DNA of 64,000 nt from Devosia lacusdianchii (GCF_022429625.1 NZ_CP092483.1:2046001-2110000); one strand, 5' to 3'. Shown: positions 20,001-29,741, counted from the stretch's first letter. Translations and numbers: made by a program. Notes: a model not told the origin generated them from the letters alone.

Positions 20001-20082
20001 ATGCTTGCATCGGATGGACGAGTAGGATTTGAGTGGGCACCTACAAAAGTCTTGAGTCGACGGTCGTTTTCGGGAGTTTCAC

Positions 20083-21432
20083 ATGCGCTTGTCTCGCTAC
20101 TTTTTGCCTGTGCTGCGCGACGTTCCGAAGGAAGCCGAGATCGTTTCGCATCGTCTGATGCTGCGCGCCGGCATGATCCGTCAGCAGGCCTCCGGCCTCT
20201 ATTCCTGGCTGCCGCTCGGCTACAAGGTGCTGATGAAGGTGCAGAAGATCATCGAGGAGGAGCAGAACCGCTCCGGCGCGGTGCAACTGCTGATGCCGAC
20301 TATCCAGTCGGCCGACCTGTGGCGCGAGTCGGGGCGCTATGACGCCTATGGCAAGGAGATGCTGCGCATCGAGGATCGCCACGAGCGCGAATTCCTCTAT
20401 GGCCCGACCAATGAGGAGATGATCACCGACATCTTCCGCAGCTATGTCAAATCCTACAAGGACTTGCCGCTGAACCTCTACCACATCCAGTGGAAGTTCC
20501 GCGACGAGGTGCGTCCCCGCTTCGGCACCATGCGTAGCCGCGAATTCCTGATGAAGGACGCCTACTCCTTTGACCTCACCAAAGAAGATGCGGTGAAGGC
20601 CTACGAGCGTATGTTCGTGGCGTATCTGCGCACCTATGCCCGCATGGGCCTGACCGCCATTCCGATGCGTGCCGATACCGGCCCCATCGGCGGTGACCTC
20701 AGCCATGAATGGATCGTTCTGGCCGAAACCGGCGAAAGCGCGGTGTTCTGCGACCGCCGCCTGCTCGACAAGCCCATTCCTGGCCCGGATACCGACTTCC
20801 GCGGCGACCTCAAGCCGATCTTCAATGACTGGACGTCGCTCTATGCCGCGACCGAGGACATGGTCGATATGGCGGAGTACGAATCTACCGTTCCCGAAGA
20901 ACATCGGGTTTCTGCGCGCGGTATCGAAGTCGGCCATATTTTCTACTTCGGGACCAAGTATTCCGAGCCCATGAAGGCGACCGTGACCGGTCCCGACGGT
21001 AAGGAAATCCTCGTGCATGGTGGTTCTTACGGCGTCGGCCCCACGCGTCTTGTCCCCGCTCTCATCGAGGCCTTCCACGATGATGCGGGCATCGTCTGGC
21101 CGGTGAGCGTTGCGCCGTTCGAGGCCGTCTTGATCAACCTCAAGGCCGGTGACGCCGAATGCGACGCAGCGTGCGACAAGCTCTATGCCGAGCTGACCGC
21201 CGCGGGCCTCGACATGCTCTATGACGACCGCGACCAGGGGGCAGGGGCCAAGTTCACCACGGCCGACCTGATCGGCATTCCCTACCAGATCATTCTGGGG
21301 CCGCGCGGCCTCAAATCCGGCGAGGCCGAAATCAAGCATCGCAAGACGGGCGAGCGCGAAACGCTGCCGATCGGCGATGCCGTGGCGCGCCTCAAGGGCC
21401 TGATCGAACCGCAGAGAAAGACCGACATTTGA
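20083..21432 (+). CDS. proS: Prolyl-tRNA synthetase (short alphaproteobacterial type)
   Basis: A 449-residue class II aminoacyl-tRNA synthetase that charges tRNA-Pro. Motifs: [20 protein letters not shown] (N-terminal), [20 protein letters not shown] (motif 2) and [17 protein letters not shown] (motif 3), then a C-terminal anticodon-binding domain. The bacterial editing insertion of about 180 residues is absent, which explains the short length and is normal for alphaproteobacteria; free-standing editing factors usually compensate. The stop overlaps the TTG start of lolC by 4 nt. Confidence 0.96.
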   Translation: MRLSRYFLPVLRDVPKEAEIVSHRLMLRAGMIRQQASGLYSWLPLGYKVLMKVQKIIEEEQNRSGAVQLLMPTIQSADLWRESGRYDAYGKEMLRIEDRHEREFLYGPTNEEMITDIFRSYVKSYKDLPLNLYHIQWKFRDEVRPRFGTMRSREFLMKDAYSFDLTKEDAVKAYERMFVAYLRTYARMGLTAIPMRADTGPIGGDLSHEWIVLAETGESAVFCDRRLLDKPIPGPDTDFRGDLKPIFNDWTSLYAATEDMVDMAEYESTVPEEHRVSARGIEVGHIFYFGTKYSEPMKATVTGPDGKEILVHGGSYGVGPTRLVPALIEAFHDDAGIVWPVSVAPFEAVLINLKAGDAECDAACDKLYAELTAAGLDMLYDDRDQGAGAKFTTADLIGIPYQIILGPRGLKSGEAEIKHRKTGERETLPIGDAVARLKGLIEPQRKTDI

Positions 21433-22814
21433 CCGATACGGCGCCGCCGCTTCTGAACAAGGGCACGCGCGCCTTCTCGCGCTTCGAGTGGATGGTCGCG
21501 GGGCGCTACTTGCGCGCGCGCCGCAAGGAGGCGTTCATCTCCGTCATCGCCAGCCTGACCATGGTCGGGGTGGCGATCGGCGTGGCGACGCTCATCGTCG
21601 TCATGTCGGTCATGAACGGCTTCCGCGCCGAGCTTCTCACCAAGATCCTGGGCCTCAACGGCCACTTCACAGCCTTTCCCATCGAGCGCGAATTCACCGA
21701 CTACAAAGAGACGGTCGCAGCGCTCGAGCAGATCGACGGCGTTAGTTTTGCTGTCTATTTCGTCGAGGGGCAGGTGCTGGCATCGGGCAATGGCAGCTCC
21801 AGTGCTGCTACCGTGCGCGGCATGGACGAGGAAAACATCAAAAAGCTCAAGTTGTTATATGGCGCGGCAGAGCAGGGCGGCTGGGACCAGTGGGATGAGT
21901 CCAAGGGCATCGCCATTGGCTACCGACTGGCGCAGACGCTCGGTGTATCCCTGGGCGACCAGGTGCAGATCATCACGCCCAAAGGCACGATGACGCCATT
22001 CGGCTCGACGCCCCAGATCAAATCCTATCCGGTGAACGTCATCTTCGATCTTGGCATGGTCGAGTTCGACAGCTTCTTCATGTATATGCCGCTTGAGCCG
22101 GCCCAAGACTACTTCAATATGGTCGAAGAAGTCCTGAAACCCGGCATGGAGCCGCCGGGCACCGGTCCACTCGACCCACCGCCCACCAATGCGGAAATCG
22201 ATGCGGCCTACGACAGCATCGGACAGGCAACGGCCGCCGAAATCTTCATCGACGACCCGGACAATATCACCGTCATGCGCGAGCGGCTGCAAGCCGATCC
22301 GTCGACGCGCCCGCTTGTTCTGACTGATTGGCGGCAGCGCAACGAGACGTTCTTCTCGGCCCTGCAGGTAGAGCGGGTGGTAATGTTCACAATTCTGTCC
22401 ATGATCATCCTCGTAGCGGCATTCAATATCATCTCCAGCCTGATCATGCTGGTGAAGGACAAGAGCTCCGATATCGCCGTACTCCGCACCATGGGCGCGA
22501 CCCGTGGAGCGATCATGCGCATCTTCTCGATCACCGGCACGACTATCGGCGTCGTCGGCACCCTATCGGGTCTAGTATTGGGCCTGATCGTGGCGTCCAA
22601 TGCCGAGACCCTCCGCGCCTTCGTATCCAACACGGTGGGTGTCGCGATTTTCCCGCCAGAGATATTCTTCCTGTCCTCGCTCCCGTCCAAGACCGATCCC
22701 ATCGAGGTGACGGTGGTGGTCGGGCTTGCGCTGGGCCTCAGCTTCCTCGCCACGCTCTATCCCGCCTGGCGCGCCGCCCAGTATGATCCAGTAGAGGCCC
22801 TGCGTTATGAGTAA
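21429..22814 (+). CDS. lolC: Lipoprotein-releasing ABC transporter permease (LolC/E family)
   Basis: A 461-residue inner-membrane protein that, with LolD, extracts lipoproteins from the inner membrane for delivery to LolA. One N-terminal helix (about residues 40-62) is followed by a large periplasmic domain and three C-terminal helices (about 320-345, 370-395, 420-445), the MacB/LolCE topology. The N-terminal [20 protein letters not shown] is family-typical. The start is TTG at 21429, overlapping the proS stop; no later Met would keep this conserved N-terminus. As in other alphaproteobacteria one LolC/E-type subunit is seen, presumably acting as a homodimer. Confidence 0.93.
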   Translation: MTDTAPPLLNKGTRAFSRFEWMVAGRYLRARRKEAFISVIASLTMVGVAIGVATLIVVMSVMNGFRAELLTKILGLNGHFTAFPIEREFTDYKETVAALEQIDGVSFAVYFVEGQVLASGNGSSSAATVRGMDEENIKKLKLLYGAAEQGGWDQWDESKGIAIGYRLAQTLGVSLGDQVQIITPKGTMTPFGSTPQIKSYPVNVIFDLGMVEFDSFFMYMPLEPAQDYFNMVEEVLKPGMEPPGTGPLDPPPTNAEIDAAYDSIGQATAAEIFIDDPDNITVMRERLQADPSTRPLVLTDWRQRNETFFSALQVERVVMFTILSMIILVAAFNIISSLIMLVKDKSSDIAVLRTMGATRGAIMRIFSITGTTIGVVGTLSGLVLGLIVASNAETLRAFVSNTVGVAIFPPEIFFLSSLPSKTDPIEVTVVVGLALGLSFLATLYPAWRAAQYDPVEALRYE

Positions 22815-23493
22815 GCCGCATCTGGTTCTCGATGGTGTCCACCGGCATTATGGCGAGGGCGCGCAGATTGTCCGCGTGCTTGAAGCTGCCAGTCTGACCG
22901 TGAAAAGCGGCGAGCTGGTTGCCCTTGTCGCGCCTTCAGGTGCCGGCAAATCGACGCTCCTGCACCTTTCAGGCCTGCTTGAGAGCCCGCAGGGCGGCGA
23001 GGTCGAGATCGTTGGGATCAAGACCAGCAAACTCAGCGATCGCGGCCGCACCCAATTGCGGCGCTCGACGGTTGGCTACGTCTACCAGTTCCATCACCTG
23101 CTGCCGGAGTTTACGGCGCTCGAGAATGTCTCGATGCCGCAGTTGATCGCCGGCAAGTCGCCGGCCGAGGCAGAGAAGCGCTCAATGGAGCTGCTGGATC
23201 TTTTGGGCATCAGCGCCCGCGCCACCCATAGGCCGGCCGAACTCTCGGGCGGCGAGCAACAGCGTGTAGCCATTGCCCGGGCTGCAGCCAACCACCCGAA
23301 GGTCATCCTCGCCGACGAGCCGACGGGCAATCTCGACCCCGAAACCAGCGACCTGGTGTTCGGCGCACTGGCCAATCTGATCAAGAATGAAGGCGCCGCC
23401 GCCCTTATCGCCACGCACAATCACGATCTGGCGCGTCGGGCCGACCGCGTGGTGACGCTCAAGGGCGGATTGGTCGTCGATCACACTTTGTGA
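22807..23493 (+). CDS. lolD: Lipoprotein-releasing ABC transporter ATPase
   Basis: A 228-residue ATPase partner of LolC. Walker A (APSGAGKST, about residues 42-50), the ABC signature [14 protein letters not shown], Walker B ([12 protein letters not shown]) and the H-loop (IATHNHDL) are all present. It overlaps lolC by 8 nt, so the pair is translationally coupled. Length is usual for LolD/MacB-type ATPases. Confidence 0.95.
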   Translation: MSKPHLVLDGVHRHYGEGAQIVRVLEAASLTVKSGELVALVAPSGAGKSTLLHLSGLLESPQGGEVEIVGIKTSKLSDRGRTQLRRSTVGYVYQFHHLLPEFTALENVSMPQLIAGKSPAEAEKRSMELLDLLGISARATHRPAELSGGEQQRVAIARAAANHPKVILADEPTGNLDPETSDLVFGALANLIKNEGAAALIATHNHDLARRADRVVTLKGGLVVDHTL

Positions 23494-23543
23494 TCGAACC
23501 AGATAGGCGCATACTGAGTTCTTCTGTCCAAGGAGAAACGGCA

Positions 23544-23615
23544 ATGACACTGCTGATGATCATCGGGACTATGGCAATCGTGGCTGTACTGACGCTCAAG
23601 GCCCGGACGCACTAG
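23544..23615 (+). CDS. Putative 23-residue membrane microprotein
   Basis: A very short frame, MTLLMIIGTMAIVAVLTLKA plus RTH, begins 50 nt after lolD. It has an excellent ribosome site (AAGGAG, 8 nt before the ATG) and codes for one hydrophobic helix (residues 2-18) with a basic tail, the usual make-up of bacterial single-pass microproteins. Its last 4 nt overlap the end of the convergent HIT gene. Too short for homology judgement; the strong start signal is the main support. Confidence 0.45.
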   Translation: MTLLMIIGTMAIVAVLTLKARTH

Positions 23616-24028
23616 AGGCGCCCGGCGATATCCTTGGCGAGCGCCGCCAGCTCCGTATCGTCGGCCTGACCGGCGCCATGCGTCCCGAGGGCCACACCCT
23701 CGTAAGCAGGAATGACGTGGAAGTGCAGGTGGAACACCGTCTGGCCCGCCGGCGCCTCGTTAAACTGGGCCACCCTGATTCCATCCGCGTTCGTGGCCGC
23801 TTTGACAGCGTTAGCCACCTTCTGCACCAGCGGAATGACTGCTGCCAAGGCTGAGGGATCAGCATCGAGGAGATTACGGGAAGGGGACTTGGGGATGATC
23901 AGCGTGTGCCCGCGCGACTGCGGGAAGATGTCCATCATTACCAGCGCCGTATCGTCCTCATAGACCTTGTGGGCCGGTATCTCGCCGCGCAGGATCTTGC
24001 CGAATATGTTGGACGGATCGTAGCTCAT
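23612..24028 (-). CDS. HIT family protein
   Basis: A 138-residue histidine-triad nucleotide-binding protein. The catalytic triad HLHFHVIP (about residues 100-107) is intact, and the N-terminal NIFGKILRGEIPAHKVYEDD and GHTLIIPK are typical of the HINT branch, which hydrolyses purine nucleotide phosphoramidates and related adenylates. It starts 3 nt after the hydroxylase/SDR gene, so the two are probably co-transcribed. Confidence 0.93.
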   Translation of the reverse strand: MSYDPSNIFGKILRGEIPAHKVYEDDTALVMMDIFPQSRGHTLIIPKSPSRNLLDADPSALAAVIPLVQKVANAVKAATNADGIRVAQFNEAPAGQTVFHLHFHVIPAYEGVALGTHGAGQADDTELAALAKDIAGRL

Positions 24029-24031
24029 GGT

Positions 24032-25156
24032 TCACTCCGCCGGCTGCAAATCGTCCGGCTGGCCCTTCTGGAAGAATCGGAAACGGAAGTAGTTGAGCAC
24101 GGCGAGGCCGGTTAGTGTAACCGGCACGTAGCGAAAGCCCCGCCGGATGAAGAACAGCGCGATGCTGACCGCGGTCCCGGCGCTCATCGCGCCCTTGCCC
24201 ATGGCCGATGTGAACGACGATGGCACGATGTGGCGGTAGATCAGCGCGTCAGAGCGGTAGAAGTCCCGGGCCCGCACGGCATAGGCCCGCTTTGATGCAG
24301 AATAGGCCTTGAGCTCGTCCATGCCCATATCGCCGTGAAACTCCACCTCGGAGCCCAGCGCCCAAACCTCCGGTGGCGCCAGCCGGCTCCGGCCGATATC
24401 TGTAAAAAGCTCCGTCAGCTCCCGGAACGTCACGTAATTGGCGTTCCAGCAGTCCTCGCTCTTGGCGCCGTGGGCCAGCACCAGAACATCGGTTCGCTCA
24501 AGTTTTTCGCGCATAGCCGCATAGCTGCCGGCTGAGAAATCGACGCCAGACTTGGCGGTCTCAACGACAGCACCAAGCTGTGTCAGCCTGTCCACCATGG
24601 CCGATCCAAACGCGCCACTGGCGCCGGTGACCAGAAACCGCCGGCCCTCGATCTGACAGGTCGTGCCGGCGATCAGGTCAAACACGTTGGCAAAGGAAGA
24701 GAAGAAGTTGTGCGGATAGACGTGGTGCATGGCGTGGTAGTTGTTATCCACCCAGAGCAGGCCCTGCTGACCGCCCACCCGATCCATCGACATGTGATTG
24801 TAATCCAGCCCTTCCTCACGCAGCGTCAGCACCAGCATGACGGTGCGGATAACGGCGACAAGCGCGATCGGCTGCCAGGGGAAGAGCAGCAGAAATGGAA
24901 GCGTACCCGCCATCGAGGTCAGGTATTCGGGCAGGATGTGGAACCAGATATTGGCCCTCGCATATGCCGGATTGATCTGCATATCGAGGCCTAGGAACTT
25001 GTGATGCACCCAGTGCCACGACGAGAACTTCCGCAGCAGCGGAATGCTTGAGCCTTCCCACTTATGCAGGGTCCAATGCAGGGCGTCGAACAATGCTGTC
25101 GACATCACAAAGACGAGGGCGGCTTGCAGCAGGAAGATGAGAATGTCCCAGATCAT
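24032..25156 (-). CDS. Fatty acid hydroxylase/sterol desaturase - short-chain dehydrogenase fusion
   Basis: A 374-residue two-domain protein. Residues about 1-165 form a membrane-bound di-iron hydroxylase domain with hydrophobic helices and His boxes HWTLH (27-31), HWVHH (48-52), NH (120-121) and HAMHH (141-145). From about 170, a short-chain dehydrogenase-like domain follows, with the nucleotide-binding TGASGAFG (177-184) and the catalytic YSASK near 285; a final hydrophobic stretch lies near 330-355. Di-iron hydroxylases of this superfamily act on lipid chains or sterols; the SDR half could oxidise or reduce the product. Plant CER1/CER3 wax proteins join comparable domains. Substrate is unknown. 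It lies 62 nt downstream of the DUF482 gene and 3 nt before the HIT gene. Confidence 0.85.
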   Translation of the reverse strand: MIWDILIFLLQAALVFVMSTALFDALHWTLHKWEGSSIPLLRKFSSWHWVHHKFLGLDMQINPAYARANIWFHILPEYLTSMAGTLPFLLLFPWQPIALVAVIRTVMLVLTLREEGLDYNHMSMDRVGGQQGLLWVDNNYHAMHHVYPHNFFSSFANVFDLIAGTTCQIEGRRFLVTGASGAFGSAMVDRLTQLGAVVETAKSGVDFSAGSYAAMREKLERTDVLVLAHGAKSEDCWNANYVTFRELTELFTDIGRSRLAPPEVWALGSEVEFHGDMGMDELKAYSASKRAYAVRARDFYRSDALIYRHIVPSSFTSAMGKGAMSAGTAVSIALFFIRRGFRYVPVTLTGLAVLNYFRFRFFQKGQPDDLQPAE

Positions 25157-25218
25157 GGGTCTTTACATAAAGCCGATGGGGCAGGGGCGAAAGAGGCGAT
25201 AGTGCCACGCCCGTGACG

Positions 25219-26457
25219 CTATCGGTCCGTCCGCTCGCCCTTGCGGAACGGCGTGAACTGATCGAGCAGTTCCTGATTGTGCTCCACCGATACCCGCTCG
25301 TGCTCTAGGAAGTCCGCGACCGCTTCGCGCAGGCCGGGATGGGCAATCCAATGCACCGAATAGGTGGAGGCCGGCGCATAGCCGCGCGCCAGCTTGTGCT
25401 CGCCCTGGGCCCCGGCCTCCACCACAGCGAGCTTGTGCTGAATCGCGTAGTCGATGGCCTGATAGTAGCAGAGTTCGAAATGCAAAAACGGCACGTCGCG
25501 CGTGCAGCCCCAGTTGCGGCCAAAAATGCGGTCGCTGCCGACGAAATTGATCGCCCCGGCAATCGGCGTCGGACCATCATAGGCCAGCATCAACACGATC
25601 CGGTCCGCCATGGTGGCGTTGAGGCGCGAGAAGAACTCGCGATTGAGGTAGGGGCGGCCCCATTTGCGCGAACCGGTATCCTCATAAAAGTCATAGAAGG
25701 CGTCCCAGTGATGCTCTCGCAAGTCGCTGCCACTGAGCCATTGCACGCTCAAACCGTCAGCCAGGGCATCGCGCCGCTCGCGACGGATGGTCTTGCGCTT
25801 GCGCGAGGACAGGGTCTCAAGGAAATCGTCAAAGCTCCCGAAGCCGTCATTGTGCCAATGAAATTGCGTGTCGACGCGCTTCAGCCAACCGTCAGCCTCG
25901 ATTTCGTCGGCTTCGCTTGAGGGCACGAAGGTGGCGTGCACCGAGGAAGCTTTGCGCTGTACGGCCAGTTGCTGGACCGTCGACAGCAGCGCCGCCCGAA
26001 CTGCCTCGTCACCGGACGGGACGAGCAGCTTGGGCGCCGTGGCGGGGGTAAAGGGCACCGAGCATTGCAGTTTCGGGTAGTAGCTGCCGCCGGCCCGTTC
26101 CAGGGCATTGGCCCAGCCATGGTCGAAGACATACTCGCCCATAGAATGCGATTTGAGGAATAGCGGCATCAGCCCGAGCGGTTGCCCGGTGTCGTCGCTG
26201 ATGACGATATGCTGCGGTTGCCAGCCCGTCCGTCCGCTCGCACAGCCCGACTCTTCCAGCGCGAGGAAAAACGCGTGATCGAGGAACGGGTTGTCCGTTC
26301 TTCCCCCGGTTGACGGCACAAGACTGTTCCACACGGCAGCCGGGATACTGGCAGTCGAGGGATGAATTGTTGCCGTGTAACCGCTAAGGGGCAATGTCGG
26401 GATCGAAACCTTCGAAAACGATCTGGTCGATATGGGGTTGGGCCGCGTCTGCTTCAA
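25219..26457 (-). CDS. COG3146/DUF482 GNAT-like N-acyltransferase
   Basis: A protein of up to 412 residues in the DUF482/COG3146 group, FemAB-like double-GNAT proteins described as predicted N-acyltransferases. Signatures seen: NPFLDHAFFLALEESG, FDHGWANALERAGGSYYPKL, SRKRKTIRRERRDA, and the C-terminal EAGAQGEHKLARGY. The substrate is not established. The ATG at 26457 would overlap the upstream phosphodiesterase gene by 74 nt; an in-frame TTG at 26394 (overlap 11 nt) would give a start just before the conserved region and may be the true one. Part of the leftward series ridA, GDPD, this gene. Confidence 0.82.
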   Translation of the reverse strand: MKQTRPNPISTRSFSKVSIPTLPLSGYTATIHPSTASIPAAVWNSLVPSTGGRTDNPFLDHAFFLALEESGCASGRTGWQPQHIVISDDTGQPLGLMPLFLKSHSMGEYVFDHGWANALERAGGSYYPKLQCSVPFTPATAPKLLVPSGDEAVRAALLSTVQQLAVQRKASSVHATFVPSSEADEIEADGWLKRVDTQFHWHNDGFGSFDDFLETLSSRKRKTIRRERRDALADGLSVQWLSGSDLREHHWDAFYDFYEDTGSRKWGRPYLNREFFSRLNATMADRIVLMLAYDGPTPIAGAINFVGSDRIFGRNWGCTRDVPFLHFELCYYQAIDYAIQHKLAVVEAGAQGEHKLARGYAPASTYSVHWIAHPGLREAVADFLEHERVSVEHNQELLDQFTPFRKGERTDR

Positions 26458-27145
26458 CCTTGGACCGTATCGTCCACGCGGTCACGGGCTTTCCAAGGGC
26501 TCGCCAGAACTTGATGGCCGGCAGTTCCAGTGCGCCCTTGTCACAGGAAATGAAATCGAACTGCGTGTCGTGCCAATGCAGCAGATGCCGCAGGGTGAAG
26601 CGCTGCTCCTCGCTCAAGCCCATATCCTCGCTGGCATCGGCATAATCGTAAGTGATGATGCCGCGCTGGCCGGCAAATCCGAACTGGCGGATCGAGGTGA
26701 GCAGGTTGGGGTCGAACGATTCGATCGTGACCGGTCCCTCATAGGCCTTAAGCGCCTCGGCCACCGCCCGCGCCAGCAATTGCGTACCGGCATTGTCGCG
26801 CTGCCGCTTGAGCTCAATCTGGAGCATGGTGCGCCCGGCAACCTGCGCCAGAAATTCGACGAATCGCTGTGGCCTGTCGCCGGCGCTGCTGCCGAGCAGC
26901 ACGCTGCCCGTAATGTCGGCGGCCAGAGTGTCGGCGACACTACCCGGCTTGCCGAGCAGGCGATCCATGACATCATCATGGAACACCACTGGCACGCCGT
27001 CGCTCGTCAATTGCACGTCGCATTCGATGGCGAAATTGCCCGATATCGCGGCCTCGAACGCGCTAGCGCTGTTCTCGATGACGCCACCGGCGCGATTGTG
27101 CAGGCCCCGATGCGCGATCGGGCGTGGGAAGAGAGCTTCGGTCAT
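26384..27145 (-). CDS. Glycerophosphodiester phosphodiesterase family protein
   Basis: A 253-residue GDPD-fold enzyme, hydrolysing glycerophosphodiesters to sn-glycerol 3-phosphate and an alcohol. Catalytic elements are visible: AHRGLHN (His near residue 12), the Glu of ENSASAFEAAI, ECDVQLTSDG (metal Glu/Asp) and VVFHDDVMDRL (second His), plus IELKRQ. No signal peptide, so cytoplasmic. The frame is open to 27184, but the ATG at 27145 (MTEALFPRPIAHRG) fits the family start. Confidence 0.9.
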   Translation of the reverse strand: MTEALFPRPIAHRGLHNRAGGVIENSASAFEAAISGNFAIECDVQLTSDGVPVVFHDDVMDRLLGKPGSVADTLAADITGSVLLGSSAGDRPQRFVEFLAQVAGRTMLQIELKRQRDNAGTQLLARAVAEALKAYEGPVTIESFDPNLLTSIRQFGFAGQRGIITYDYADASEDMGLSEEQRFTLRHLLHWHDTQFDFISCDKGALELPAIKFWRALGKPVTAWTIRSKVEADAAQPHIDQIVFEGFDPDIAP

Positions 27146-27208
27146 ATTATCGGCCTCGTCGCTTTTAGCGTGCCTCAGTGGCACCGCGATGTGACGATGG
27201 TGTTACAC

Positions 27209-27667
27209 CTAGACTTCGACAACGGCGTCGATTTCCACAGCGGCGCCGAAGGGCAGGGAGGCCACGCCAAAGGCCGCGCGGGCATGCTTGCCCTTGTCAC
27301 CCAGTACGCCGACCAGCAGGTTCGAGCAGCCATTGGCGACCAAATGTTGCTCGGTGAAGTCGGGGGTCGATGCAACCAGAACGGTAACTTTAAGGATACG
27401 CTTGATGTCTTCCAGGGGCACGCCGCCCATGTTGACGATCTGCGACAGCACGTTGAGAGCGGCCAGCTCGGCGGCGTTGCCGCCCTGGACCACATTCATG
27501 TTGTCGCCAAGCAAGCCTGTGACCACACCTTGTTCATTGCTCGATATCTGGCCAGATACGTAAAGCAGATTGCCACTACGGGTAACCGGCACATAGCTGG
27601 CGACCGGCGCCTTTGGTGCGGGAAGTTCATAGCCATATTCGCGGAGCTTTTCGATCGGGCTGGTCAT
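27209..27667 (-). CDS. RidA family protein
   Basis: A 152-residue YjgF/YER057c/UK114 (RidA) family protein. Members deaminate reactive enamine/imine intermediates or act in other small-molecule clean-up. Visible: LLYVSGQIS near residue 35, and AAFGVASLPFGAAVEIDAVV at the C-terminus. The latter lacks the Arg of canonical RidA (usually RxAV...LP), placing it in one of the less-characterised Rid subgroups where imine deaminase activity is uncertain. It overlaps the dinB stop by 4 nt (ATGA). Confidence 0.9.
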   Translation of the reverse strand: MTSPIEKLREYGYELPAPKAPVASYVPVTRSGNLLYVSGQISSNEQGVVTGLLGDNMNVVQGGNAAELAALNVLSQIVNMGGVPLEDIKRILKVTVLVASTPDFTEQHLVANGCSNLLVGVLGDKGKHARAAFGVASLPFGAAVEIDAVVEV

Positions 27668-28989
27668 CTGGTCTTGCCTTCGTTTTGGTCGTCGTCGAGT
27701 TCCGGCCGCGTAGGGGCCGGGCTTTGTTTGTAGAGCTTACCACGCACAACGGCCTCACGGCCGAAGCGGTCGCGGACACGGTCCATGGCACGTTCCGCCG
27801 CTGCCTTGCGGGCAATGGCCGGTTCCAGCAAATCCGCCGGATCGCTGCCATCGGCGGTATCGATACCCGAAACACCGATCCCGATCAGCCGGAAAGCAGT
27901 GCCGTCGATTTCTCGCTCGAGCAGCGACAGGCCAGTTTCGTAGATCACGTTGGCAAGCTGCGTGGGGATCATTAAGTGCCGAGCGCGTGTGCGCAAGCGG
28001 AAACCAGCCGATTTGAGCTTGAGCGTCACGGTATCGCCGACAATGCCCTTGGCCTTGAGACGTTCGGACAGCCGTTCGGTGACATTGAGCAGCTCCGTGG
28101 AGAGCGCATCAAGCGAAGCTATATCGGTATTGAAGGTCGTTTCCGACGAAACCGTCTTCATCTCGGCGTCGGTCGAGATCCGGCGGCTATCCTCGCCGCG
28201 CGCCAGTCGGGCGAGACGCGCGCCGGTCTCCCCGTAACGGCGCATCAGGTTTTCGGGCGCTTCCTGCTGCAACTGGCCTATCGTGGTGAGACCATCCTTG
28301 CGCAGCGTCTCGGCGAAGACCTTGCCCACGCCGTAGATCAGGCTGATCGGCTTGGGCGCGAGGAAAGCGATCGTTTCCGCCCGGCCGATGACAGCAAAGC
28401 CGCGCGGCTTGTCGAGGTCAGAGGCTACCTTGGCGAGGAACTTATTGTGGCTGAGGCCGACCGATATGGTGACGCCGATATCCGCCTCGATCGTCTTGGC
28501 GAAACGGGCCAGCACGAGCGCCGGTGGCGCCTTGTGCAGAGCCTGCGTGCCAGCGAGGTCCAGAAAAGCCTCATCGATCGAGAGCGGCTCGACCATGGGC
28601 GTCAAGGCGTCCATGTACTTGCGGATCTGCCGGCTCACACCGACATACTTGGCCATGTTTGGCTTGATGATGATGGCGTCCGGGCAGAGCTGCCGCGCCT
28701 TGAACATCGGCATGGCCGAACGAACGCCCGATTGCCGGGCAATGTAGCAGCAGGTCGAGACAACGCCACGCACCCCGCCGCCGATGATCAGCGGCTTGTC
28801 ACGCAGGCTCGGATCGTCCCGCTTTTCGACGGAGGCATAGAAGGCATCGCAATCGACATGGGCTATCGAAAGTCCGAACAGCTCTTCGTGGCTCCGCAGG
28901 CGGGGCGAACCGCATTTGGGACACCGAACCGGCGCTACAGCGAAAGAATCATACGCGAGACAATCGCGACATAGCCAATCGATCGCCAC
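27664..28989 (-). CDS. dinB: DNA polymerase IV (Y family)
   Basis: A 441-residue error-prone translesion polymerase. The Y-family catalytic segments are intact: SIAHVDCDAFYASVEKRD, and LSIDEAFLDLAG with the two acidic residues, followed by GLSHNKFLAKVASDLDKP and a C-terminal little-finger domain. The N-terminal 40 residues add a small two-knuckle zinc-ribbon-like module (CRDCL...CPKCG), absent from E. coli DinB but, as I recall, common in rhizobial DinB. It follows the DUF3572 gene by 2 nt and overlaps ridA. Confidence 0.94.
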   Translation of the reverse strand: MAIDWLCRDCLAYDSFAVAPVRCPKCGSPRLRSHEELFGLSIAHVDCDAFYASVEKRDDPSLRDKPLIIGGGVRGVVSTCCYIARQSGVRSAMPMFKARQLCPDAIIIKPNMAKYVGVSRQIRKYMDALTPMVEPLSIDEAFLDLAGTQALHKAPPALVLARFAKTIEADIGVTISVGLSHNKFLAKVASDLDKPRGFAVIGRAETIAFLAPKPISLIYGVGKVFAETLRKDGLTTIGQLQQEAPENLMRRYGETGARLARLARGEDSRRISTDAEMKTVSSETTFNTDIASLDALSTELLNVTERLSERLKAKGIVGDTVTLKLKSAGFRLRTRARHLMIPTQLANVIYETGLSLLEREIDGTAFRLIGIGVSGIDTADGSDPADLLEPAIARKAAAERAMDRVRDRFGREAVVRGKLYKQSPAPTRPELDDDQNEGKTR

Positions 28990-28991
28990 GC

Positions 28992-29282
28992 CTACCCCGA
29001 CGGGTTGAGCCGGTGCCAGACCCGCATGAACTGTTCCGGCGACATGCCGGCATTTGCGCAGAGGGCGAGCAGAATCGGTTCGTTTGAGGCAAAGTAGTCG
29101 ACAAGACCGCGTTGCAGGGCAGGGGAGCCCACGGAGCCGCGAAGCGAAGCGGGATCAAGACCGGCGAACTGCATGAAAGCCAGCAGTTCCTCGGGATTTT
29201 CCGCCAGGTAGCCGAGGCAGGCATCGGCCAGCGATGCGACTGAAATCTCGACGGCTTCTGAGCGGGGCACGGGCGGTCTCAT
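28992..29282 (-). CDS. DUF3572 family protein
   Basis: A 96-residue helical protein of DUF3572, a family of unknown function found next to divK in Hyphomicrobiales. Signatures: ACLGYLAENPEELLAFMQFA and ANAGMSPEQFMRVWHRLNP. The ATG at 29282 gives the usual MRPPVPRSEAVEIS start; the longer open frame upstream runs through the divK promoter region. It diverges from divK across 87 nt and leads the leftward dinB operon. Confidence 0.85.
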   Translation of the reverse strand: MRPPVPRSEAVEISVASLADACLGYLAENPEELLAFMQFAGLDPASLRGSVGSPALQRGLVDYFASNEPILLALCANAGMSPEQFMRVWHRLNPSG

Positions 29283-29369
29283 TTGATGTTTTGTAAGAGA
29301 TTCAATGTTAGCTGAACCGGGCAACAATGCGAAGCGTTGCCAGCGCCCGAACGGCGCGAGGAAGGACAG

Positions 29370-29741
29370 ATGCCCAAGACTGTAATGATCGTGGAAGACA
29401 ATGAGCTCAACATGAAGCTCTTCAACGATCTTCTCGAATCGCGCGGCTATTCCGTCATCCAGACCCGCAACGGTATGGAGGCGCTCGATCTCGCACGCGC
29501 CCATCATCCCGACCTGATCCTGATGGATATCCAGCTGCCTGAGGTTTCGGGCCTGGTCGTCACCAAGTGGCTGAAGGATGACGACGAGCTGGCGCATATC
29601 CCGGTCATCGCTGTCACAGCCTTTGCTATGAAGGGTGACGAAGAGCGGATTTTGCAAGGCGGCTGCGAAGGTTACATCAGCAAGCCGATCTCCGTGCCAC
29701 ACTTTCTGGAAACTATTGCCCGCTACATTGGACCGGCCTGA
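29370..29741 (+). CDS. divK: Cell-cycle single-domain response regulator DivK
   Basis: A 123-residue receiver-only response regulator. The acidic pair (VEDNE, residues 8-9), the phosphoacceptor Asp in [12 protein letters not shown] (about residue 53), and the conserved Thr/Lys ([16 protein letters not shown]) are present. DivK relays signals from PleC and DivJ to the DivL/CckA pathway that controls CtrA. An upstream in-frame ATG (29337) exists, but ATG 29370 has an AGGAAGGACAG ribosome site. pleD follows on the same strand, the classical divK-pleD pair. Confidence 0.95.
   Translation: MPKTVMIVEDNELNMKLFNDLLESRGYSVIQTRNGMEALDLARAHHPDLILMDIQLPEVSGLVVTKWLKDDDELAHIPVIAVTAFAMKGDEERILQGGCEGYISKPISVPHFLETIARYIGPA

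Noticed and set aside
19960..20010. A 12-codon minus-strand leader peptide ending in two Cys codons (MQNLRDRPDSCC), suggestive of attenuation.
   Set aside because: No ribosome site stands out, and no cysteine-related gene lies downstream; kept only as part of the general leader/sRNA question.
27664..28989. The dinB N-terminal zinc-ribbon-like extension as a novel fusion.
   Set aside because: As far as I recall, rhizobial DinB proteins commonly have it, so it is noted in the feature but not as a finding.
29283..29369. CtrA binding sites (TTAA-N7-TTAA) upstream of divK.
   Set aside because: No full match was found by eye in the 87-nt divergent gap.
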